A stretch of DNA of 6,181 nt from Eubacterium sp. AM49-13BH (GTDB lineage Bacteria; Bacillota; Clostridia; Lachnospirales; Lachnospiraceae): contig NZ_QSEK01000061.1 of assembly GCF_003464165.1 (NCBI RefSeq), positions 1 to 6,181 of the forward strand, read 5' to 3'. Both the position numbers and the translations under genes were made by a program. Positions 1 through 5,396 of the stretch are shown here, piece by piece. Each line of letters starts with the position of its first letter. Position 1 is the stretch's first letter. The notes beneath the pieces are model-generated. The model was not told the DNA's origin and ran no database searches. It saw only the letters and a list, made by a program, of their open reading frames with translations.

Positions 1-11
1 TATTATATATA

Positions 12-55
12 GGTTATTAATACATTAAATATTTAATATCTAACGATTAATAACC
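12..55. repeat. Inverted repeat with nested palindrome, downstream of the small-peptide unit
   Basis: Arms GGTTATTAAT (12-21) and ATTAATAACC (46-55) are perfectly complementary over 10 bp. The 24-bp loop itself contains a perfect 14-bp palindrome, ATTAAATATTTAAT (24-37). It begins about 20 bp beyond the stop of the last leftward gene, so it could end transcription of the peptide unit, but it is AT-only apart from two GC pairs and has no clear U-tract. A protein-binding, recombination or replication site is equally possible. The structure is seen directly; its role is unknown. Confidence 0.5.
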
Positions 56-77
56 CGTTTCAACTAATAATTAACAG

Positions 78-206
78 CTAGATGTGCTTCCTTCCTGCAT
101 CACTGCGTTTCTTACGCCATGTTCCATCTCCATTTCTTGATCTGTTTTTACCTGCTGTTGGTCCTGTCTTTACTACTGGACCTCCTGTTTTATTTGGACT
201 TACCAT
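78..206 (-). CDS. Small basic peptide, copy B (42 aa), unknown function
   Basis: I do not recognise this family. The ORF starts at ATG 206-204, two bases after the stop of the glycine-zipper gene, and ends at TAG 80-78. An AAGGAG-like ribosome binding site lies inside the end of the upstream gene about 10 nt before the start, so translation is probably coupled. The peptide opens with MVSPNKTGGPVVKTGPTAGK and continues with an RSRNGDGTWRKKRSDAG core. It is rich in Lys, Arg, Gly, Thr and Ser, has one Trp, no Cys and no hydrophobic segment, so it should be soluble, strongly positive and probably flexible. It contains a repeated KTG(G)P element. It is nearly identical to the peptide at 547-675; only residues 2, 5 and the last four or so differ. 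The conserved reading frame, mostly synonymous internal differences and good ribosome binding sites argue that both copies are real genes. Confidence 0.72.
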   Translation of the reverse strand: MVSPNKTGGPVVKTGPTAGKNRSRNGDGTWRKKRSDAGRKHI

Positions 207-208
207 AC

Positions 209-475
209 TTATTTTTCTCCTTTTCCTTTTGCATCTTCCACAGCTCCTGTCACTGCTCCAAGACCTCCTCCAACTAATGTTCCCGCTGCGGCTCCTGTTT
301 CTGCTGTCAACGCCGTAGCACCTATTGTTACCGCTGCACCTCCTATCAATGCTGGTACTGTTACTGGTGCCGCTACCACCGCTGCTACTGCTGCAGCTCC
401 TCCAAAAATTGTTCCAATTGCTCCACCTATCAAGCTTCCTAATCCTGCTCCTTCTGCCATTCTTTCAAATATCAT
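209..475 (-). CDS. Glycine-zipper hydrophobic peptide (88 aa), possible membrane or pore-forming protein
   Basis: The start is ATG 475-473, with AAAGGAGG seven bases upstream. About residues 9-75 are almost entirely Gly, Ala, Val, Ile, Leu and Thr. GxxxG-type spacings (GAGLGSLIGGAIG near the N-terminus, GTLVGGGLGAVTG near the C-terminus) are typical of glycine-zipper transmembrane helices. Two or three membrane-spanning segments separated by Pro-containing turns (APVTVPAL) are plausible. The N-terminus MIFERMAEG is not a classical signal peptide, and the C-terminus is a short charged tail (EDAKGKGEK). Glycine-zipper membrane peptides include bacteriocins, holin-like proteins, toxins and envelope proteins, and the sequence does not distinguish these. 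It lies between two copies of a small basic peptide gene and is probably cotranscribed with both. Its base composition is GC-richer than its neighbours, largely because of Gly and Ala codons. A membrane-acting effector or bacteriocin-like peptide is an inference. Confidence 0.75.
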   Translation of the reverse strand: MIFERMAEGAGLGSLIGGAIGTIFGGAAAVAAVVAAPVTVPALIGGAAVTIGATALTAETGAAAGTLVGGGLGAVTGAVEDAKGKGEK

Positions 476-503
476 GATTTTTCCTCCTTTTGTTCTAACT
501 GTT

Positions 504-537
504 AATAATAAATACTAAATAAATTAGTATTATTATT
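504..537. other. AT-rich hairpin between the small basic peptide gene and the glycine-zipper gene
   Basis: AATACTAA (511-518) pairs with TTAGTATT (524-531) around a five-base loop. The stem continues with AATAAT (504-509) against ATTATT (532-537) across one bulged A, giving about 14 pairs. It lies in the 71-nt spacer inside the peptide unit, upstream of the glycine-zipper ribosome binding site. It may tune mRNA stability or relative expression. It has no GC clamp or clear U-tract, so a full terminator is unlikely. Confidence 0.4.
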
Positions 538-546
538 GTACATTAC

Positions 547-675
547 CTAACTGCGTTTCTTTCCTGCATCACTACGTTTTTTACGCCATGTTCCATCTCC
601 ATTTCTTGATCTGTTTTTACCTGCTGTTGGTCCTGTCTTTACTACCGGACCTCCTGTTTTACTTGGACTTGCCAT
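547..675 (-). CDS. Small basic peptide, copy A (42 aa), unknown function
   Basis: This is the first gene of the leftmost unit, with ATG at 675-673, GGGAGG nine bases upstream, and TAG at 549-547. The peptide begins MASPSKTGGPVVKTGPTAGK, followed by an RSRNGDGTWRKKRSDAG core, and ends KKRS. About a third of its residues are basic. There is no signal peptide, membrane segment or cysteine, and a KTG(G)P element occurs twice. Copy B at 78-206 matches almost throughout, including a run of about 60 identical bases, which indicates recent duplication with the reading frame conserved. Possible roles are nucleic-acid binding, a partner or antidote for the hydrophobic peptide between the copies, or a substrate of the nearby Ser/Thr kinase, since it has several Ser and Thr residues next to Lys or Arg. 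None of these is demonstrated, and I do not recognise the family. Confidence 0.75.
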   Translation of the reverse strand: MASPSKTGGPVVKTGPTAGKNRSRNGDGTWRKKRSDAGKKRS

Positions 676-717
676 AAATACTCACCTCCCTTATATTTCA
701 TGAATTCGTAATACAGC

Positions 718-734
718 CAACTTTAAGTTGCAAC
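718..734. repeat. Overlapping short palindromes in the leader of the small-peptide unit
   Basis: CAACTT-T-AAGTTG (718-730) is a 6-bp inverted repeat with a one-base centre. It overlaps the perfect palindrome GTTGCAAC (727-734). Both lie between the presumed transcription start and the first peptide gene. A small operator is possible; the evidence is only the symmetry. Confidence 0.3.
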
Positions 735-757
735 TCTTTTCTTTAGCTGATATCTGT

Positions 758-795
758 ATATTACTCTATACATTATCAGAGTTTGTAAGAGTGTT
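758..795 (-). promoter_or_regulatory. Motif copy 1 and putative promoter of the small-peptide unit
   Basis: The plus strand reads TCAGAGTTTGTAAGAGTGTT at 776-795, identical over 20 bases to the copy in front of nrdG (5412-5431). Read leftward it gives CACTCTTACAAACTCTGA, with ACTCT half-sites 10 bp apart. A -10-like TAATAT follows at 763-758, 19 bp from the TTACAA (788-783) if that is taken as the -35. The site overlaps the last codons of the dNMP kinase gene. Position and conservation support it as a regulatory site; the exact -10 is uncertain. Confidence 0.55.
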
Positions 796-1356
796 ATTAT
801 CCTTAATAACCTCAACAATTTCTTGCACTACCTCATTCAAATTTTTATTATCTGCGTCAATAAATACATAATTCATATGATATATCTCTAAAAAGCTTTT
901 CATCTTTTCATAACATGAATCATCAAATACATTTCGTCTAAGATCAGGATCGTTTAAATTTCTCTTGGCAATTCTTCTTTTTCTTTCGTCAGCTGAAACT
1001 TTCAAAACAAATGTAATATCTGGTACACCACATTCATTAACAAGCATATTAAAGTAATGCTCATCATCAACACAATTCCAGTAGTAATTACTAACCAAAT
1101 GCCTATCTGTCACAATATCTATTTTCTTAGCTTTTTTTGATGCAAGATAGTTACCTAATCCATAAAATCTTGCCCTAAAATCAGGGTCCATTTTATTTAC
1201 ATTACTTATAACATTCATATAGTTTTCAAAATGATTGTTTGAGTCAGTTATCAAATGAAGCGGTTTCTCAATGAAGTCAAAACCCAAAATCTCTGCAACC
1301 TTTTGTGCTGTACTTGTCTTTCCGCTTCCATCCATTCCTTCAATTGCAATATGCAT
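766..1356 (-). CDS. Thymidylate-kinase-like deoxynucleoside monophosphate kinase (196 aa)
   Basis: This is probably a cytosolic P-loop kinase that moves the gamma-phosphate of ATP to dTMP or another dNMP, giving the diphosphate on the way to dNTPs. The Walker A motif GMDGSGKTS lies at residues 7-15, directly after the first beta strand, as in thymidylate kinases. A TDRHL segment at 83-87 matches the Asp-Arg-aromatic motif of that family, and the Arg-rich stretch 125-141 (RKRRIAKRN through DLRR) fits the lid. Length is close to the usual 200-210 residues. The start ATG 1356-1354 has AAGGAGG eight bases upstream. It follows the exonuclease gene by 79 nt with no visible terminator, so cotranscription is likely; a TTTACA-like element in the gap might add a weak internal promoter. 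Its last codons overlap the regulatory motif of the next unit. Substrate specificity cannot be read from the sequence, and a deoxynucleoside kinase is a less likely alternative. Confidence 0.82.
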   Translation of the reverse strand: MHIAIEGMDGSGKTSTAQKVAEILGFDFIEKPLHLITDSNNHFENYMNVISNVNKMDPDFRARFYGLGNYLASKKAKKIDIVTDRHLVSNYYWNCVDDEHYFNMLVNECGVPDITFVLKVSADERKRRIAKRNLNDPDLRRNVFDDSCYEKMKSFLEIYHMNYVFIDADNKNLNEVVQEIVEVIKDNNTLTNSDNV

Positions 1357-1435
1357 TTTTTAATCCTCCTTATTTCCCATCACACAATTTTTAACATCAC
1401 ATAATATCTAATTTTGTAAAAATACCTTATTCTGC

Positions 1436-2098
1436 TCAGCTAAAAGAAAAACCCAGTTGCTCGAAATTAAATAATTCCCCTAATGTTATCCATTGCTCCT
1501 TATGATACATTGTGTTTTTTACATCTTTTACCATTTTTGCCAGGTCATTAATCTTTGATTCAGCAAAAAGTAAACTTGTATTTCTCGCATCACAAAGGGC
1601 ATCATGTTTTCTTCCATAAAATGGTATTCCACAAGCACTAAGAGCATTTTCAAGTGAAACCAGCTTCTCTTCTGAAACGATTTCACCATAAATTTTTTGG
1701 AAATCTATCCAATTGTTTAGCATATACTCACTTGCTTCATTATTTTCAAACTTCTTAAGTTTCATTTCTTTGATAATCTGACTACGATCACAATTACTCC
1801 ATGCATAAATTTCATAATTCTCATTGCCACACCATTTTATAAATTCTTTAAATGCATCTTCAAAATGCTGCTCATCAATAACCATCTCAGTATTTATCCC
1901 TGTGAACACCTCCCATTTTTTATATATTTGAGAATTGAATTGAGGTTTTACAAGTTTCTTAAAATATGAAATCTCCTCAAACTTTTCATTAAGCATTACT
2001 GCTCCTATTTCAATAATTTCACTTCCACAAATCTTTTTTTCCTCTGTGTAACTACCATCAATTGGATTCATTTCAAAATCAACAAATATATATCTCAT
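1436..2098 (-). CDS. DEDDh-family 3'-5' exonuclease (220 aa), ERI1/KapD-like
   Basis: This is a ribonuclease-H-fold exonuclease expected to remove nucleotides from 3' ends of RNA or DNA using two metal ions. The catalytic set is visible: D7 and E9 in FVDFEM, D104 in SNCDRSQI, and H165 plus D170 in KHDALCDA, which is the HxAxxD pattern of the DEDDh class. EIIEIGAV at 27-34 is the usual second strand. The proofreading-subunit, RNase T and ERI1/KapD families share this core, and the long insert after residue 10 is most like ERI1/KapD-type proteins. No polymerase or RNA-binding domain is attached. I chose ATG 2098 because GAGGAGG lies seven bases upstream. A longer frame from GTG 2143 would start upstream of the likely transcription start. 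It heads a unit with the dNMP kinase gene and has its own copy of the shared promoter motif. RNA versus DNA preference is unknown. Confidence 0.85.
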   Translation of the reverse strand: MRYIFVDFEMNPIDGSYTEEKKICGSEIIEIGAVMLNEKFEEISYFKKLVKPQFNSQIYKKWEVFTGINTEMVIDEQHFEDAFKEFIKWCGNENYEIYAWSNCDRSQIIKEMKLKKFENNEASEYMLNNWIDFQKIYGEIVSEEKLVSLENALSACGIPFYGRKHDALCDARNTSLLFAESKINDLAKMVKDVKNTMYHKEQWITLGELFNFEQLGFSFS

Positions 2099-2105
2099 AC
2101 TATTA

Positions 2106-2112
2106 CCTCCTC
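2106..2112 (-). promoter_or_regulatory. Ribosome binding site that fixes the exonuclease start
   Basis: GAGGAGG on the minus strand lies seven bases before ATG 2098-2096. It sits inside the in-frame extension that begins at GTG 2143, so the extension is not expected to be translated. Confidence 0.75.
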
Positions 2113-2144
2113 GTTTTTTGTTTTGGATTACTTTTGTTAACACT

Positions 2145-2179
2145 ATAATAAATCCAACATTTTAAAGTTTGTAAGAGTG
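2145..2179 (-). promoter_or_regulatory. Motif copy 2 and putative promoter of the exonuclease/dNMP-kinase unit
   Basis: Leftward, CACTCTTACAAACT occupies 2179-2166, identical over 14 bases to copies 1 and 3. TTACAA (2174-2169) can serve as the -35, followed after 18 bp by TATTAT (2150-2145) as a good -10. That would place the transcription start near 2138, about 40 bases before the chosen ATG. The second half-site is degenerate here (ACTTT rather than ACTCT). The upstream terminator at 2188-2227 separates this promoter from the kinase gene. Confidence 0.65.
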
Positions 2180-2187
2180 ATAAATCT

Positions 2188-2227
2188 AAAAAGAGAAGCA
2201 AATACAACCTAGTTGTATCCGCTTCTC
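2188..2227 (-). terminator. Rho-independent terminator of the nrdG-nrdD-kinase operon
   Basis: On the minus strand GAGAAGC (2227-2221) pairs with GCTTCTC (2199-2193), and the inner arms ATACAAC and GTTGTAT (2218-2212 with 2208-2202) pair around a 3-nt loop, with two-base internal mismatches between the two helices. Five T residues follow immediately (2192-2188). It begins about 30 bases after the kinase stop codon and lies before the next promoter, as expected for an operon end. Confidence 0.88.
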
Positions 2228-2257
2228 ATACATCACTAATTAATTACAATTTTTCAA

Positions 2258-3217
2258 TTATGCTCCTAGATATCCATTTGAATTCTGATCAGATAATATT
2301 AACAATTCGTCTATCGAATCAATCACCTGCTCCATTGTATTCCAACGTAATATTGGTGATATGACCAATGTCTTATGAAAAAACTCATCAAATTTTTTTA
2401 AAAAAGAAGACCCTAATGTTTTATTATAAAATGGCATTTCCTGATAATTAAATTTTGCAGCATAACGACCGTCTTCAATAGTTGGCTTTCTATTAAATAA
2501 CTTAAAGAATAATAATGCCCCTATTGAATAAATATCAGTTCCAGGTCCTATTTTTGAAATATTCCCCTGCACCTTTTCAGGTGCAGAGAATCCCTCTGAA
2601 AATGACAAATCAATAATATTCTTAGATTGAAGTTCGCTCATCTTGCAAACTGAATCAAAATCGAAAATACATAAATGAGCAACAAGACCTGGAATTATCA
2701 AAACATTCTCTGGTTTTATATCAAGATGTAAATATCCATCTTCATGATACTTTGCAATCATAGAAGCAATTACTTTTACATGAATTAATGTCTCTGTCAG
2801 GCCTTCATCTTTATAACTTTGATAATCCTCACCTTCATCCAAATTCATTACTACATATTCAGTACCATTAGCCTTAAAAATACCCGTCATATTAATAGCA
2901 GAATTAATTACTCCATATTTGTTTCTAAATATTACATTCTTTTCATATGTCTTTTCAAATCTTATTACTGATTCTTCAAACTTCTTTCTGTTTATTTCAT
3001 TACATCTTAGGTTAAATTCTTTCCCTCTCTCAATTTGATAATAAACAGGATATAATTCTTTAACTCTAGCCAGATGTTTTATTCCATCACGATCATAACA
3101 TAAAGCATTATAGACGATATTATTTACTCCTCTCCCGATTTCATCTATAATCTGGTAGCTTACGCCTTTATTTCTTAATAAATAATTTTCTGGCAATTTC
3201 GTTCTATTATCAATCAT
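2258..3217 (-). CDS. Soluble Ser/Thr protein kinase with variant HLD and DFD motifs (319 aa)
   Basis: This is a eukaryote-like protein kinase of the PknB type reduced to the catalytic domain, with no transmembrane segment or PASTA repeats, so presumably cytosolic. The motifs appear in order, numbered from the chosen start: Gly-rich loop IGRGVNNIVY (27-36), ATP-anchoring Lys in RVKEL (K53), catalytic loop HLDIKPEN (164-171) with Leu in place of the usual Arg of HRD, metal loop DFD (186-188) in place of DFG, SAPE (211-214), and the structural Asp in DIYSIG (228-233). All catalytic residues needed for activity (K53, D166, N171, D186) are present, and the missing HRD Arg suggests that activation-loop phosphorylation is not required. 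I preferred ATG 3217 because GGGGAG lies nine bases before it; ATG 3238 lacks a ribosome binding site. The start overlaps the nrdD stop (ATGATTGA), so translation is coupled. NrdD or NrdG could be the target, which is inference. Confidence 0.85.
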   Translation of the reverse strand: MIDNRTKLPENYLLRNKGVSYQIIDEIGRGVNNIVYNALCYDRDGIKHLARVKELYPVYYQIERGKEFNLRCNEINRKKFEESVIRFEKTYEKNVIFRNKYGVINSAINMTGIFKANGTEYVVMNLDEGEDYQSYKDEGLTETLIHVKVIASMIAKYHEDGYLHLDIKPENVLIIPGLVAHLCIFDFDSVCKMSELQSKNIIDLSFSEGFSAPEKVQGNISKIGPGTDIYSIGALLFFKLFNRKPTIEDGRYAAKFNYQEMPFYNKTLGSSFLKKFDEFFHKTLVISPILRWNTMEQVIDSIDELLILSDQNSNGYLGA

Positions 3218-4247
3218 CTCTATTATCTCCCCATTCATTAAAATATAAATGACTCTTTCTTTGCTTTAGTTCCTTGTGTTTTCCTGATGTAAAGCTTTTT
3301 TCTTCTGACAAATAACCGGATACCCTTCTAAGTCTACTGATATCTACCGATTTACAGCATGGACATTTGTCAGATATTCTCCCAATAAATCCACATGTCT
3401 TACAATTATCCATTGGAAAATTAATTCCTATATAATTGCAATCATTTTCATATGCATATTCCACTATTTCTTTAACAGCTTCAACATTGATCCCTGGCAT
3501 TTCATTTAATTCAATGTATGTTATTGACCCCCCATTACAAAGATGATGAAATCTTCCTTCCATATCAATCTTATCTTTGTAGTTTACACTAAGATCTACT
3601 GGAACGTGAAAGGAGTTAGTATAAAACCCTTTTTTACATACATCAAACTCTCTTCCAAGATGCATACTGTCATATTGAGCAAAATTACCTGTTACTCCTT
3701 CCGCAGCAGATGCTAAAAGAGAAATATTTAAGCATTCTGTTTTAGTTGCCTGATCTGTATAATCTCTCATTCGCTGAATGATAGAATAAGCCAGCTGAAA
3801 ATTCTTTCTCATCATATCAATTGAATATATTCCTTCGTTTATTAATACAGATACTGCGTCCCATAATCCAATAAAACCAATGGAAAGAGTACCATTTTTT
3901 AACATCGCATATGCATCTTTCTTTTCCGCCCCTAAATAATATCCTTTTTTATACACATCATCAAAAACACCTTGTTTACACAAAAGATAGAATCTATGAA
4001 GTAGAAGTTTCTTAGCATCATCCATATTTTCTTGTAGTAATTCAAAAAATTTATCTATATCATGTTCAGCTTGATATGCCAACTGCACAAGATTCAATGT
4101 AACACAGGCAACATTGCCTCTGTTGAATGATCCATCCAATCCATTTACATTTGATGCAACCCTTGTTCTGCAGCCCATAATACCAATTTTATTTGCTAAA
4201 TAATTTCTATTACTACTGCTATCGCAATTAAAATAAGTCGGTACCAT
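3210..4247 (-). CDS. nrdD: Anaerobic (class III) ribonucleotide reductase, C-terminal catalytic and glycyl-radical part of a frameshifted nrdD
   Basis: This frame carries the second two thirds of NrdD, the enzyme that reduces ribonucleoside triphosphates to deoxyribonucleotides without oxygen, using a glycyl radical. Homologous sequence already begins at about 4274 (ALNVTSKRM), upstream of the formal ATG 4247, which has no ribosome binding site. The frame is therefore probably a continuation of the upstream one, not a separate gene. Visible landmarks are MGCRTRV with an active-site Cys (residue 26 here, about 237 of the joined protein), TLNLVQLA, KGFYTNSFHVPV, a zinc-binding set CKTC and CPCC (282-285 and 295-298), and the glycyl-radical motif RVSGYLS with Gly 311 (about 522 joined). 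SGKHKELKQRKSH follows, as in the E. coli and T4 enzymes. The joined product would be about 556 residues. The stop overlaps the start of the kinase gene. If the break is real, this part alone would not be functional. Confidence 0.88.
   Translation of the reverse strand: MVPTYFNCDSSSNRNYLANKIGIMGCRTRVASNVNGLDGSFNRGNVACVTLNLVQLAYQAEHDIDKFFELLQENMDDAKKLLLHRFYLLCKQGVFDDVYKKGYYLGAEKKDAYAMLKNGTLSIGFIGLWDAVSVLINEGIYSIDMMRKNFQLAYSIIQRMRDYTDQATKTECLNISLLASAAEGVTGNFAQYDSMHLGREFDVCKKGFYTNSFHVPVDLSVNYKDKIDMEGRFHHLCNGGSITYIELNEMPGINVEAVKEIVEYAYENDCNYIGINFPMDNCKTCGFIGRISDKCPCCKSVDISRLRRVSGYLSEEKSFTSGKHKELKQRKSHLYFNEWGDNRDD
3227..3232 (-). promoter_or_regulatory. Ribosome binding site supporting the downstream kinase start
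   Basis: GGGGAG on the minus strand, inside the last codons of nrdD, is nine bases before ATG 3217-3215. It lies after the alternative ATG 3238-3236 and so could not serve it. Confidence 0.55.
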
Positions 4248-4879
4248 TCTTTTTGATGTAACATTAAGCGCCTTAAGATATAATCATGATTGGGTGAACT
4301 ATTATCCACATTAATACTAGCCTTCAATTTAAATACAAGGTTTGGAAAAATAAAAGGATTTCCTCTTTCATCTCCTTTTTCATAAGCCTCTAACATTAAT
4401 CTACTTGCTCTACGACCATTCTCACTTGTTTCCAACCCAAAGTTAAATGTTACATATGGCTTTTCACAACCTTTTCTTGTATTCATATTAAGGTTCATGA
4501 AAAAATCTCTGAAACAATCTATAATTTCAACATCTGATTCATTCGCAATATATGGTGCAATGTCAGAATCAAAATTTATAAACCCTATTCCTCCCGACTG
4601 ATTATTAGTTACTTCCAATATTGCTCTATGTAAAGTAGAAATCATATTATTAAAATTTCTATGTTTATTACCAATCAAATCAGAGACTGAAACGCCAATA
4701 CAATTATAAGTTATGTCATAAAACTCCAAATCGTGTATATGACATGTACGCGTATTATGCTTTCTCGCGTTTTTCTCAGGAATCACATTATTTAATACAT
4801 AATTTTTTCGATAATTCTGTCCAGCCTCAACAATATTTCCTGAGGCATTATTCTTTCTGTTTGCAAGCTCTTTAACCAT
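4196..4879 (-). CDS. nrdD: Anaerobic (class III) ribonucleotide reductase, N-terminal part of a frameshifted nrdD
   Basis: This starts at ATG 4879, with AAAGGAG eight to nine bases upstream, only four bases after the nrdG stop, so the two are translationally coupled. The first 202 residues are NrdD: the HIHDLEFYD segment and NC at 59-60 (equivalent to the conserved Cys near 79 of the T4 enzyme), an NQSGGIGF patch, NLNMNTRKG, and NPFIFPNLVFKL, ending PNHDYIL. After that the frame runs into about 25 residues unlike NrdD and stops at 4196, while the correct continuation (KALNVTSKRM) lies in the -1 frame. There is no N-terminal ATP-cone: the protein begins directly at the catalytic-barrel region, whereas typical NrdD proteins have about 100-150 more residues there. 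Loss of the cone normally means loss of dATP feedback inhibition, which is known family behaviour applied here by inference. A sequencing error, a pseudogene or, less likely, programmed frameshifting could explain the break. Confidence 0.88.
   Translation of the reverse strand: MVKELANRKNNASGNIVEAGQNYRKNYVLNNVIPEKNARKHNTRTCHIHDLEFYDITYNCIGVSVSDLIGNKHRNFNNMISTLHRAILEVTNNQSGGIGFINFDSDIAPYIANESDVEIIDCFRDFFMNLNMNTRKGCEKPYVTFNFGLETSENGRRASRLMLEAYEKGDERGNPFIFPNLVFKLKASINVDNSSPNHDYILRRLMLHQKEWYRLILIAIAVVIEII
4270..4280 (-). other. nrdD: Frameshift site in nrdD (one base missing)
   Basis: On the minus strand the codons TAT ATC TTA of the upstream frame run into AAG GCG CTT AAT of the downstream frame, sharing the A at 4274. 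Adding one base here joins the frames, with the spacing from the conserved Asp to SKRM equal to that remembered for E. coli NrdD (14 residues). No canonical slippery heptamer is present. Confidence 0.8.
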
Positions 4880-4883
4880 AATT

Positions 4884-5366
4884 TTATCTCTCCTTTACTG
4901 ATAAATTAAATTCCATAACAGAACCATTTTTTAATGAAAACATATGTTGATTTGTTGAACCAACATATTGAATATCTGCACTTTTTAAGCTACTAATAAA
5001 ACCACCCGTTTTAATATAATCTATCTTTTTAAGTAGGATTTCTGGTACATCATTAAGCTCCCATCCTGTATATACACAGACTTCATACCCATCTTTTTTT
5101 AATTTTTCCACCAATATCAATAAACTATCTAACTGTTCAAGTGGCTCTCCTCCTGAAATAGTTATCCGTTTATTACAACACCTACTATTAATAAAATTAA
5201 TTAGCTTATCAATATTCATCATAGTGCCTTTTCCATGTCCCTGTATTTGATGATTATGACAATCTTTACAATTTTTCCTACATCCCTGAAGAAATAATAC
5301 ACTTCTTATACCAGGTCCATCATCACAACTGCTATCAATCCATCCTGCACATTCAATTCTTTCCAT
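4884..5366 (-). CDS. nrdG: Anaerobic ribonucleotide reductase activating enzyme, radical SAM (160 aa)
   Basis: This enzyme uses a [4Fe-4S] cluster and S-adenosylmethionine to generate the glycyl radical on NrdD. The cluster motif CRKNCKDC (29-36, CxxxCxxC) comes soon after DGPGIRSVLFLQG, as in NrdG and pyruvate formate-lyase activases. The SAM-contacting GGEP lies at 72-75, followed by CVYTGWE (strand and turn typical of NrdG). VGSTNQ near the C-terminus resembles the RGSSNQ element of NrdG. The length, 160 residues, matches the usual 150-175. I chose ATG 5366 because AGGAGG is eight bases upstream; the in-frame GTG at 5375 overlaps that site. It is the first gene of the operon, ahead of nrdD, the reverse of the E. 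coli order, and its stop lies four bases before the nrdD start. A promoter with the shared motif lies just upstream. The adjacent NrdD makes the assignment secure. Confidence 0.92.
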   Translation of the reverse strand: MERIECAGWIDSSCDDGPGIRSVLFLQGCRKNCKDCHNHQIQGHGKGTMMNIDKLINFINSRCCNKRITISGGEPLEQLDSLLILVEKLKKDGYEVCVYTGWELNDVPEILLKKIDYIKTGGFISSLKSADIQYVGSTNQHMFSLKNGSVMEFNLSVKER

Positions 5367-5374
5367 GTTAGTCA

Positions 5375-5380
5375 CCTCCT
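5375..5380 (-). promoter_or_regulatory. Ribosome binding site that fixes the nrdG start
   Basis: AGGAGG on the minus strand lies eight bases before ATG 5366-5364. The competing GTG codon (5375-5373) overlaps the last G of this site and cannot be served by it. Confidence 0.8.
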
Positions 5381-5396
5381 ATTTGATGACCTAATT

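Noticed and set aside
82..318. Plus-strand ORF of 78 codons, Leu/Phe/Pro-rich
   Set aside because: It is antisense to copy B and to part of the glycine-zipper gene, has no suitable ribosome binding site, and its composition is what the complement of Gly/Ala/Lys codons gives.
2099..2143. Fifteen-residue N-terminal extension of the exonuclease from GTG 2143
   Set aside because: The likely -10 is at 2150-2145 and the transcription start is near 2138, so GTG would not be in the mRNA; the strong ribosome binding site lies within the extension.
4245..4262. Programmed -1 frameshifting on the A-run before GAATGG as the way to join the nrdD halves
   Set aside because: The A-run is not a canonical X XXY YYZ slippery heptamer in frame, and family homology (ALNVTSKRM) is already in the -1 frame before it, so the shift lies upstream near 4274.
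4196..4273. Hydrophobic tail of the upstream nrdD frame (ending IAIAVVIEII) as a membrane anchor
   Set aside because: It is out-of-frame translation of conserved NrdD sequence and has no independent support.
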